A stretch of 12,424 nucleotides of DNA from Citromicrobium sp. Lineage in GTDB: Bacteria; Pseudomonadota; Alphaproteobacteria; Sphingomonadales; Sphingomonadaceae. The DNA lies in assembly GCA_003248395.1 (NCBI GenBank), contig QFNA01000070.1, positions 1 through 12,424 on the forward strand. The letters are read 5' to 3'. A model generated the notes under the pieces. The model was not told the DNA's origin. It worked only from the letters and a program-made list of their open reading frames with translations, and made no database searches. The position numbers were made by a program, and so were the translations under genes. Below are positions 6,925-12,424 of the stretch, piece by piece; within the stretch, counting starts at the first letter, position 1, and each line of letters begins with the position of its first letter.

Positions 6925-7852
6925 CGCGGCGCGGCAGTGGCGAGCTGCGTCCGCGCAGGGCGACCACCATCCCGATCAGCGTGATCCCCGCCCCGGCCCC
7001 CGGGAGCGGACCCCAGACGAAGCCTTCGAACAAGGTCGAGAGGATCATCGCGACGATCGGTACGATCACTGAACTGTAGGCCGCGGTCCCTGCGCCGACC
7101 TTGCGCACCAACCCGTAATAGAGCGGGAAGGTCACCACCGAACCAAGCAGGCCGAGATAGAGGATGCCGAGCCCATAGGCCGGGCGGGTGTCGAATTGCG
7201 GCGGGCCCTCAGTCGCCAGCGCGTATCCCGCATTGAGGAAAACGCCCACGAGCATCGACCACGCGAGCAGTGTCAGCAGCGGCTGGCGCTTGGCCCCTTC
7301 CATCGCCTGCACGATATTGGCCGCGCTGGCCGAGAGGATACCGCCGACGGTCAGCGCCGCACCGAGCAGGACCTCGGTTAGCGTGGCGGGCGAGGCGCGC
7401 CATTCCTGCGCGAACAGCATCGCCACACCGATGGCCGCGATCGAGGAGCCGAGCACGAATTCGCGCCGGATGGCCTGTCCGAGCACCAGCTTCCCGAGAA
7501 CGGCATTGGGCACGACGAGCAGCGCGAACATCACCGCCACCAATCCAGAGGTGATGAATTTCTCTGCGTTATAGACGAAGCTGAAATTGAGGCAGAACTG
7601 GAACAGGCCGAGCGCCAGCGCCCAGCGCCAGCCTTCGCGTGGCAGGCCGAGCGGTTCGCCGCGCAGTTTTGCCAGCACGAACATGCCCGCCGCCGCGACG
7701 ACGAAACGCCAAGTAATCGACCAGCTTGCCGACACCGTCGAAATCTGGTCGCGGATGACGAGCCAGGTCCCGCCCCAGATCAGGCTGACCAGCAGGAAGG
7801 CTGCCAGGTTGCGCGGAGTGAGGAGGCTCTCGCCCCCGGCGGTGGCGCTCAT
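6908..7852 (-). CDS. EamA/DMT-family inner-membrane transporter
   Basis: This 314-residue protein has about ten hydrophobic helices, roughly at 16-33, 47-62, 77-94, 101-121, 131-148, 161-180, 192-209, 226-246, 253-275 and 284-300. They form two EamA repeats. The LIWGGTW motif in the first helix is typical of the drug/metabolite transporter superfamily, which exports amino acids, purines and other small metabolites. The substrate cannot be read from sequence. The ATG at 7852 overlaps the stop of the upstream threonine-aldolase-type gene as ATGA, so the two are translationally coupled. Export of an amino acid or related metabolite is a reasonable guess from this pairing only. No Shine-Dalgarno is evident, which fits re-initiation. 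The 3' end overlaps the SDR gene by 17 bases. Confidence 0.9.
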   Translation of the reverse strand: MSATAGGESLLTPRNLAAFLLVSLIWGGTWLVIRDQISTVSASWSITWRFVVAAAGMFVLAKLRGEPLGLPREGWRWALALGLFQFCLNFSFVYNAEKFITSGLVAVMFALLVVPNAVLGKLVLGQAIRREFVLGSSIAAIGVAMLFAQEWRASPATLTEVLLGAALTVGGILSASAANIVQAMEGAKRQPLLTLLAWSMLVGVFLNAGYALATEGPPQFDTRPAYGLGILYLGLLGSVVTFPLYYGLVRKVGAGTAAYSSVIVPIVAMILSTLFEGFVWGPLPGAGAGITLIGMVVALRGRSSPLPRRATPEP

Positions 7853-8856
7853 AAGGTCGCAATCGCTTTGGCGAGCGCGCGGGCGTCCTCCTCGCGCATG
7901 TTCCAGGCGGTGACGAAGCGCGCCGCATCCGCGCCCCAGTCGTAAAAGCCGAAGCCTTGCCCGCGCAGCGCCTCGCGCTCTACCGGTGTGCAGCGCACGA
8001 AAAGTTCATTGGCCTCCACGGTATGCATCAGCCGCTCCCCGCAGGCCCCAGCAATCTCCGCAGCGGCGGCGTTGGCAGCACGCGCATTGGCCAGCCACAG
8101 ATCGCCATCCAGCATGGCGTGAATCTGTGCCGCGAGGAAGCGGCCCTTGCTCTGCAAGTGCCCGGCCCGCTTGCGGCGATAGCGCGCCACATCTGCCAGG
8201 CCGTCATCGAAGAACACGATGGCTTCGGCGCTCATCGCACCGTTTTTCACGAAGCCGAAGCTGAGCGCATCGACCGGTCCTGCCACCTCGCTTGCCGGAA
8301 GGTCGAGGAAGGCCGCGGCATTGCCGAACCGCGCACCGTCCATGTGGAAACCGAGCCCGCGCTCGTCGGCCAGCGAGCGGATCGCCGCCAGTTCGTCCGG
8401 ACGATAGACGCGGCCGTATTCGCTCGCCTGCGTGATCGAGATGGCATGCGGCTGAACCTGGTGCACGTCGTCGCGAATCGGATCGACCACCGCACGGATC
8501 GCTTCAGGGGTCAGCTTCGCGCCCTCGCCCTGCCCCAGCAGCAGCTTGGCCCCGTGGAGGTAGAAACCCGGCGCGCCGCATTCATCCATCTCGATATGCG
8601 CTTCCTCATGGCACACCACGCCGCCGTGCGGCTGCACCATCGTCGCAAGGGCAAGGCAATTTGCCGCGGTGCCGGTTGCCACCCACAGAGCAGCGCAATC
8701 GCGCCCGAACAGCGCCGAAAAGCGTTCGTCCAGCGCGGCGCTCTGCGCATCGCCATCGTAAGGCGAATCGGGCGCGTCGGCCGCGCGCATCGCGTCCCAC
8801 ACGCGGGGATGCACCGAGGCGGCATTGTCGGACAGGAATTGCGCGGATCGGGTCAT
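7849..8856 (-). CDS. Threonine aldolase family PLP enzyme
   Basis: This fold-type I PLP enzyme of the beta-eliminating lyase/low-specificity threonine aldolase family cleaves L-threonine or related beta-hydroxy amino acids to glycine and an aldehyde. The 335-residue chain shows FLSDNAA near the N-terminus, ATGTAANCLAL at 60-70 in the phosphate-binding region, and His87 in EEAHIEMDE, which stacks on the cofactor. HMDGARFGNA with Asp173 and Arg176 follows, then Lys204 in GFVKNGAMSAEA as the internal-aldimine lysine. All key residues are present. The ATG at 8856 gives the usual N-terminal length but lacks a clear Shine-Dalgarno. It is the first gene of a two-gene operon with the transporter and diverges from the GNAT gene 51 bases away. 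The stereochemical preference and true substrate are not determinable here. Confidence 0.9.
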   Translation of the reverse strand: MTRSAQFLSDNAASVHPRVWDAMRAADAPDSPYDGDAQSAALDERFSALFGRDCAALWVATGTAANCLALATMVQPHGGVVCHEEAHIEMDECGAPGFYLHGAKLLLGQGEGAKLTPEAIRAVVDPIRDDVHQVQPHAISITQASEYGRVYRPDELAAIRSLADERGLGFHMDGARFGNAAAFLDLPASEVAGPVDALSFGFVKNGAMSAEAIVFFDDGLADVARYRRKRAGHLQSKGRFLAAQIHAMLDGDLWLANARAANAAAAEIAGACGERLMHTVEANELFVRCTPVEREALRGQGFGFYDWGADAARFVTAWNMREEDARALAKAIATL

Positions 8857-8907
8857 AGGGGAACGGCCCTAGCGGGCACGGCGTTGCTTGGACAGAAAGG
8901 AAATCCT

Positions 8908-9201
8908 GTGACCGATACGATCGACATCCAGCACGAAGGCAACGAGGCCAAGGGCCGCTATTTCACGCCTGTGGAAGGCGCAGAGCGCGAGGCCGAACTG
9001 ACCTGGGGCGCCCGCGGCAAGGTCCGCCATGCGACGCATACCTTCGTACCGAAAGAGGCGCGCGGACAAGGCATCGCCGAAAAGCTGGTGCAGGCGATGA
9101 TCGCCGATGCGAAGGAACAGGGCTTCACGATTTCGCCCGACTGTTCCTATGTCGCAGGCTATTTCGACAAGAACCCCCAACTGGCGGAACTGCGGGCCTG
9201 A
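8908..9201 (+). CDS. Small GNAT-fold protein, NATD1/YjdJ type
   Basis: The 97-residue protein belongs to the short Gcn5-related N-acetyltransferase group (NATD1/YjdJ-like). It shows THTFVPKEARGQGIAEKL at 43-60, with RGQGIA as the acetyl-CoA pyrophosphate loop. This is followed by an AKEQGFTISPDCSYV stretch and a terminal YFDKNP, all in the order of that group. The substrate is unknown. The start is GTG at 8908, supported by AGGA six bases upstream (8898-8901) and by the length of the family. The frame runs much further upstream, but that part is antisense to the threonine aldolase gene and shows no domain. It ends five bases before the convergent YdbT-type gene, with no terminator between them. 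Confidence 0.88.
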   Translation: MTDTIDIQHEGNEAKGRYFTPVEGAEREAELTWGARGKVRHATHTFVPKEARGQGIAEKLVQAMIADAKEQGFTISPDCSYVAGYFDKNPQLAELRA

Positions 9202-9206
9202 CGCAA

Positions 9207-10739
9207 TTACGCGGCGGGCTGTTCGAGCAATTCGGAAAAGTCCGTCCGGGCAATGCTCTGGCAGATGGCGCTGCGCCACGCATGGGCCTGTTCGACAGGC
9301 AAACCGTCGATGTCGAAGGTCCCGCCCGCCAGCCCGAGCTTCAGCGTTGCATAACCGCGCCGCCGTGCAATCGGCCCCTGCGCAATTTCGGCAGATTGCA
9401 GTTTGATCCGCGAACCGATCATGGTGCGCGGTTTGAACCACCCGCGCCGCGTGTAGACTTGCAGCGTGTCCAGTGCGTGGCGATCCATGCGCCAGCGCCA
9501 GTAATTATGCGCCAGCGCCACTGCGAGCAGCATTGCAGGAACAAGCCAGAATGTCCCGTCTGCCAGCAGGATCGTCGCTAGGGTCGCAGGCAGCAGCAGC
9601 ATCGCGTCGAGCACCATGCGATCGAAGCGATAGCGCTCGTCCGCGCGCTGCCAATCGAGACGCTCCGGCGGCAGGGCAAATCCGGTGGTTGCCACGACCG
9701 GTGCGATTTCCTGCATCGTCGCGAAGGGCGCAGCGTCATGGTTCGACGATCCGCTGTCGCTTGCGAGGCTGATGACCTTTAGTCCGTGCCAACCGAACAT
9801 TCGGCGCAGGAAGCCGGTGCGAAGATTCAGCGCCTGGACGCGGTGAACCGGCAAGACCACATCGGTACGCGTCAGCAGCCCACGGCGTCGCCGGAGCCCC
9901 TTTGACGAGCGTTCGAGCACGAAATCCCATTCGCGCAGCACCGTGCGCACCACGCCTGTCACCACCCCAACCAGCACCAGCGAGAGGATCGCGATGGCCC
10001 CCCCCGCCACTTTCGCCAACGGTCCCAGTCCGGCCAGCCATTGCCCCGGCCCGGCCAGCCGCTGTTCCCATTCCTCCACATCCCAGAGATCGAAGTCGAT
10101 CAGAAAATCGAATTGCTGCAATACGCCGCCGACAACGGCGACCACCGCGAGAGAGAATTCGAACAGGCCGAAGGTGAGCACGCGCTTGCCGTCCATGCCG
10201 AAAACCACGTCCGACGGCTCGCCCTGCCCTGCCGCATCGCCCTCGCGATCCACTGCTACGGGCGTCTCGTCGTCGCGCCTTTCGCGCACCAGCTCGCGCA
10301 GACGCTCGCCTTCTTCCTCGGCAAGATAGGACAGTTTCAGATCGTCGCCGCCGCCCGCGCCAGTTTCGAACTTCACTTCGGTCAGGCCGAAAAGGCGCGG
10401 CAAAAGCTTCTGTTCGAGGCTGACATCCTGAATCCGCTCGTACGGAACCGATCGCGCGGCGCGGGACAGCACGCCGCTTTCCACCCTGATGTCGGTTTCT
10501 CCGACAGCATAGGTCAGCCGCCACCATTGCAGATAGGCGATGGCGAAATTGGCCAGCACGACCACGAGCACGATGGGCAGGACATAGACCAGTCGACCGC
10601 CAATATCGCCATCGTCGAGGATCGTGGCCGATGCGATGGCGAGCGGGATGACAAGCTGAGCCAGCATCGCCACCGCGCGCACTGCAAAGCTACGCGGATC
10701 GGTGCGCTGAATCTCCTGGTGCGGCTTAACGTCGCTCAC
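9207..10739 (-). CDS. Membrane protein with three bacterial PH domains, YdbT-like
   Basis: The 510-residue protein has the YdbT layout, with pairs of membrane helices each followed by a bPH_2 (DUF304) domain. Helices lie near 20-42 and 50-70, then 190-208 and 240-266, then 376-392 and 396-412. PH repeats are marked by VPYERIQDVSLEQKLLPRLFG at about 98-118, LPVHRVQALNLRTGFLRRMFG at about 296-316, and a last copy around SRIKLQSAEIAQGPIARRRG. The linker after the first PH domain (about 140-178) is unusually acidic. I place the start at GTG 10739. It overlaps the stop of the preceding PH gene as GTGA and has a GGCGGGA purine-rich site upstream; a longer frame to 11078 lies within that gene. In Bacillus such pairs are linked to resistance to bacteriocins; the role here is unknown. 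Confidence 0.87.
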   Translation of the reverse strand: MSDVKPHQEIQRTDPRSFAVRAVAMLAQLVIPLAIASATILDDGDIGGRLVYVLPIVLVVVLANFAIAYLQWWRLTYAVGETDIRVESGVLSRAARSVPYERIQDVSLEQKLLPRLFGLTEVKFETGAGGGDDLKLSYLAEEEGERLRELVRERRDDETPVAVDREGDAAGQGEPSDVVFGMDGKRVLTFGLFEFSLAVVAVVGGVLQQFDFLIDFDLWDVEEWEQRLAGPGQWLAGLGPLAKVAGGAIAILSLVLVGVVTGVVRTVLREWDFVLERSSKGLRRRRGLLTRTDVVLPVHRVQALNLRTGFLRRMFGWHGLKVISLASDSGSSNHDAAPFATMQEIAPVVATTGFALPPERLDWQRADERYRFDRMVLDAMLLLPATLATILLADGTFWLVPAMLLAVALAHNYWRWRMDRHALDTLQVYTRRGWFKPRTMIGSRIKLQSAEIAQGPIARRRGYATLKLGLAGGTFDIDGLPVEQAHAWRSAICQSIARTDFSELLEQPAA

Positions 10740-11203
10740 TGCGTGTCCCGCCTGATCGCGGCACGGATTGCATCGCGCATCGCCAGCGCGTCGGCATGGG
10801 CCAGTCCGGGCTGCGACACCGAGGCATTGTGCGATCCCGCCGTGTGCACGGTCAGCGTGGCCAGGCCGAATGCGCGTTCCAGCGGCCCCTGATCGACATC
10901 GATATGCTGCACCCGGCCGAAGGGGACCACCGTATCCGATCGGAACAGGACACCCCGAACGACGCGCAGCCGCTCTTCCTCCAGCGAATATCCGCGCGCC
11001 CCATAGCGCCGCGCGGGCATGCGCAAGACGAGGTAGAGTGCCACAAGGCCGACGGGGATCCAGACGGCGCCGGTCCATCCCGGAATCGCCAGCTCCGCCG
11101 CAGTAGCTGCGCCCATGAGCACGACCGCGAAGATGAGCGAGACGACCTGCAGCATGGTGCGATAGCGCGGGTCGGGCGGCTTCAGAGTGGCAGCATCATC
11201 CAT
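10736..11203 (-). CDS. Bacterial PH-domain membrane protein, YdbS-like
   Basis: The 155-residue product has two hydrophobic helices (about 17-35 and 44-62) followed by a single bPH_2 (DUF304) domain. The domain centres on VPFGRVQHIDVDQGPLERAFG at 93-113 and is followed by LTVHTAG. This is the small partner of YdbT-type proteins and the two genes usually sit together, as here, with a four-base GTGA overlap. I use the ATG at 11203; a longer frame to 11254 would begin two bases from the tRNA 3' end and adds no conserved residues. The start has only a weak AGG-type ribosome site. It lies 52 bases downstream of tRNA-Thr on the same strand with no evident terminator between, so it may be co-transcribed with the tRNA. 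The function is not established. Confidence 0.85.
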   Translation of the reverse strand: MDDAATLKPPDPRYRTMLQVVSLIFAVVLMGAATAAELAIPGWTGAVWIPVGLVALYLVLRMPARRYGARGYSLEEERLRVVRGVLFRSDTVVPFGRVQHIDVDQGPLERAFGLATLTVHTAGSHNASVSQPGLAHADALAMRDAIRAAIRRDTQ

Positions 11204-11255
11204 ACCGTGCTGCCTATGCAATACAGCAGGGTATTTCAATCGGGCGAAACGCAAA

Positions 11256-11330
11256 TGGTGCTGCTGGGGAGGATTGAACTCCCGGCCTCACCCTTACCAA
11301 GGGTGCGCTCTACCACTGAGCTACAGCAGC
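11256..11330 (-). tRNA. tRNA-Thr (anticodon GGT)
   Basis: The minus strand folds into a complete 75-nucleotide cloverleaf including an encoded CCA. The acceptor stem GCTGCTG pairs with CAGCAGC, with discriminator A. The D stem is GCTC/GAGC, the anticodon stem CACCC/GGGTG with loop TTGGTAA (anticodon GGT, threonine), and the T stem GGGAG/CTCCC with loop TTCAATC. The variable loop is a short AGGCC. All stems pair perfectly. The CCA end is at plus-strand 11256-11258. Confidence 0.98.
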
Positions 11331-11369
11331 ACGGGGCCCGCGTCATGCACGGCGGGGTGGAGGCGCGCG

Positions 11370-11397
11370 CTATTGGCAGAAGGCGGGTGAAAGTCAA
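11370..11397 (-). promoter_or_regulatory. Candidate tRNA-Thr promoter
   Basis: On the minus strand TTGACT (plus-strand 11392-11397) lies 16 bases before CAATAG (11370-11375). The strong TTGAC -35 core is typical of alphaproteobacterial stable-RNA promoters; the -10 match is partial. Transcription would start near 11363, about 33 bases before the mature tRNA 5' end. The -35 box sits inside a short inverted repeat at 11394-11408. Confidence 0.5.
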
Positions 11398-11408
11398 CCT
11401 TCGGTTGA
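11394..11408. repeat. Short inverted repeat over the tRNA promoter
   Basis: TCAACC and GGTTGA form a perfect six-base inverted repeat around a three-base TTC centre. It overlaps the candidate -35 box of tRNA-Thr and lies about 30 bases before the divergent small-protein start. It could be an operator half-site pair or chance; there is no T-run to suggest a terminator. Confidence 0.4.
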
Positions 11409-11440
11409 TTCCTGGACGCGAATTGGCGCAGGGAAGCGAC

Positions 11441-11584
11441 ATGTCCGGACCCGATGACAATACGACGCGCGAAGAGCGTCTTGCCGCGAAACTTCGCGAG
11501 AACCTCCGTCGCCGCAAGGGACAGGCGCGGGAAATGCGCGAATCGCAAAGCGATACCCTTCCCATTCGCGACGAGGCCAGCTAA
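11441..11584 (+). CDS. Small charged protein, 47 residues, function unknown
   Basis: I do not recognise a named family, although short proteins with a REERLAAKLRENLRRRKGQA-like core look familiar from Sphingomonadales. The 47-residue product is almost entirely polar. It has an acidic N-terminus, then a strongly amphipathic, Arg/Lys-rich predicted helix at about residues 9-34 (EERLAAKLRENLRRRKGQAR), and a short acidic tail. There is no signal peptide or membrane segment. The ATG at 11441 has AGGGA six bases upstream (11430-11434), good support for translation. The frame extends further upstream, but that part crosses the tRNA and the YdbS-like gene antisense. It lies 38 bases before gpmA on the same strand and is probably its operon leader gene. 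An RNA- or protein-binding role is possible from the charge pattern but unproven. Confidence 0.72.
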   Translation: MSGPDDNTTREERLAAKLRENLRRRKGQAREMRESQSDTLPIRDEAS

Positions 11585-11622
11585 CGCGCCTTGCTCCTGT
11601 AATACTCGACTGGAGCGCCCCC

Positions 11623-12309
11623 TTGTCCAAGCTGATACTCGTCCGTCACGGCCAGAGCGAATGGAATCTTGCCAATCGATTCACCGGCTGGTGGGACGTC
11701 GATCTGACCGAGAAAGGCGTGGCGGAAGCGCAGGCGGCAGGCGAGCTGATGCAGGCCAAGGGGGTGTTGCCCACCACCGCCTTCACCAGCGTACAGAAGC
11801 GCGCGATCAAGACGCTCAACATCGCGCTGGAAGCCTGCGACCGGCTGTGGATCCCGGTGACGCGCGACTGGCACCTGAACGAACGGCACTACGGCGGGCT
11901 CACCGGACTGGACAAGCAACAGACCCGCGACCGGCACGGAGACGAGCAGGTCCATATCTGGCGACGCAGCTTCGATGTGCCGCCGCCCGAACTCGAGACG
12001 GGCGGCGAATATGACCTTTCCGCTGACCCGCGCTATGCCGGGATCGACATTCCGAAGACGGAGAGCCTCAAGCTGACGATCGAGCGCGTGTTGCCCTATT
12101 GGGACGAGGCGATATTGCCGTTGCTCGGCAAGGGCGAGACGGTGATCATCTCCGCCCATGGCAATTCCTTGCGCGCGTTGGTGAAGCACCTGTCGGACAT
12201 TTCGGACGATGACATCACCGGGCTCGAAATCCCGACCGGCCAGCCGATCATCTATGATTTCGACGGGACGCAGGTGTCGGGCGAGCGTTATTATCTGAAG
12301 GACGCGTGA
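11623..12309 (+). CDS. gpmA: 2,3-BPG-dependent phosphoglycerate mutase
   Basis: GpmA interconverts 3- and 2-phosphoglycerate in glycolysis and gluconeogenesis in the cytosol, using a phosphohistidine intermediate primed by 2,3-bisphosphoglycerate. The 228-residue length is standard. The phosphatase-superfamily signature LVRHGQSEWN is at 6-15 with the nucleophile His9. Arg60, Glu87 in LNERHYGGL, and His179 in SAHGNSLRAL complete the active site. The start is TTG at 11623, with GGAG seven bases upstream (11612-11615); no ATG or GTG in frame gives the conserved N-terminus. The small-protein gene precedes it by 38 bases and purE follows by two bases, so the three genes are probably one transcript. 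Nothing in the sequence is unusual apart from the TTG start, which may limit translation. Confidence 0.97.
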   Translation: MSKLILVRHGQSEWNLANRFTGWWDVDLTEKGVAEAQAAGELMQAKGVLPTTAFTSVQKRAIKTLNIALEACDRLWIPVTRDWHLNERHYGGLTGLDKQQTRDRHGDEQVHIWRRSFDVPPPELETGGEYDLSADPRYAGIDIPKTESLKLTIERVLPYWDEAILPLLGKGETVIISAHGNSLRALVKHLSDISDDDITGLEIPTGQPIIYDFDGTQVSGERYYLKDA

Positions 12310-12311
12310 GT

Positions 12312-12424
12312 ATGGGAGCAAAGGTAGCCATCGTCATGGGCAGCCAGTCGGACTGGCCGACGATGAAACGCGCCGAGGACGTGTTGAGCGAGCTGGGTGT
12401 CGAAGCCGATGTCCGCATCGTCTC
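12312..12424 (+). CDS. purE: N5-CAIR mutase PurE (3' end off window)
   Basis: PurE converts N5-carboxyaminoimidazole ribonucleotide to 4-carboxy-5-aminoimidazole ribonucleotide in purine synthesis. Only 37 codons are in the window. They show the class I N-terminus with VAIVMGSQSDWPTM, whose GSQSD loop binds the substrate phosphate, followed by a helix and the start of the second strand. I use the ATG at 12312, nine bases after AAGGA (12298-12302) within the end of gpmA. An in-frame GTG at 12306 would overlap the gpmA stop as GTGA but sits only three bases from that site. purK often follows purE, but the window ends too early to see it. Confidence 0.94.
   Translation, partial: MGAKVAIVMGSQSDWPTMKRAEDVLSELGVEADVRIV

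Noticed and set aside
7957..8907. Long upstream extension of the GNAT frame, giving a 414-residue reading.
   Set aside because: The extra part is antisense to the threonine aldolase gene and has no domain, and the GTG at 8908 has its own AGGA site and gives the family's normal length.
10740..11078. N-terminal extension of the YdbT-like frame to 623 residues.
   Set aside because: It lies out of frame within the YdbS-like gene, and the GTG at 10739 gives the standard overlapping arrangement and protein length.
12306..12311. GTG start for purE overlapping the gpmA stop.
   Set aside because: It lies only three bases from the AAGGA site, whereas the ATG at 12312 lies nine bases away and begins the usual PurE N-terminus.
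1..12424. Search by eye for CRISPR repeats, insertion-sequence ends, integrase or transposase genes, toxin-antitoxin pairs and defence genes.
   Set aside because: Nothing convincing was found; the tRNA-Thr gene has no adjacent integrase or obvious duplicated 3' end within the window.

Overview
The window looks like an ordinary chromosomal stretch of a GC-rich alphaproteobacterium. The protein sequences point to Sphingomonadales, most likely Erythrobacteraceae. This rests on the petABC gene order, the Rieske and cytochrome b sequences, the style of the tRNA-Thr, and GC-rich coding with occasional TTG and GTG starts. The family placement is my inference from sequence style, not a search result. 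I found no phage genes, transposase, CRISPR array or recognisable defence system.

Left part, minus strand (positions 1-6096): pepN (M1 aminopeptidase N) is followed, with an 8-base overlap, by a pgeF/yfiH-type gene. After a 224-base gap comes the cytochrome bc1 operon petA-petB-petC (Rieske protein, cytochrome b, cytochrome c1). petC runs off the left edge. The gap before petA holds a candidate promoter, a run of Shine-Dalgarno-like repeats, and a possible 35-codon leader ORF whose stop overlaps the petA start as TGATG. The PgeF-like protein is unusually short: it keeps the His/Cys/His metal triad but lacks about 30 and about 20 residues that the family normally has around it.

Middle part (6139-9201): a plus-strand atypical SDR of the YeeZ type diverges from pepN across only 42 bases and overlaps, tail to tail, an EamA/DMT transporter gene. 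The transporter gene is coupled by an ATGA overlap to an upstream threonine-aldolase-type PLP enzyme gene, giving a two-gene minus-strand operon. A small GNAT-fold protein gene diverges from it.

Right part (9207-12424): a minus-strand pair of bacterial PH-domain membrane proteins (YdbS/YdbT type, coupled by a GTGA overlap) lies directly downstream of a tRNA-Thr(GGT) gene that may share its promoter. Diverging to the right are a 47-codon charged small protein, gpmA (2,3-BPG-dependent phosphoglycerate mutase, TTG start), and the start of purE two bases after gpmA.

The window is mostly housekeeping: respiration, peptide turnover, glycolysis, purine synthesis and a tRNA. No gap between genes exceeds 300 bases. 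The points most worth a second look are the shortened PgeF, the leader ORF in front of petA, the compact pepN/SDR divergent region, and the small protein before gpmA.
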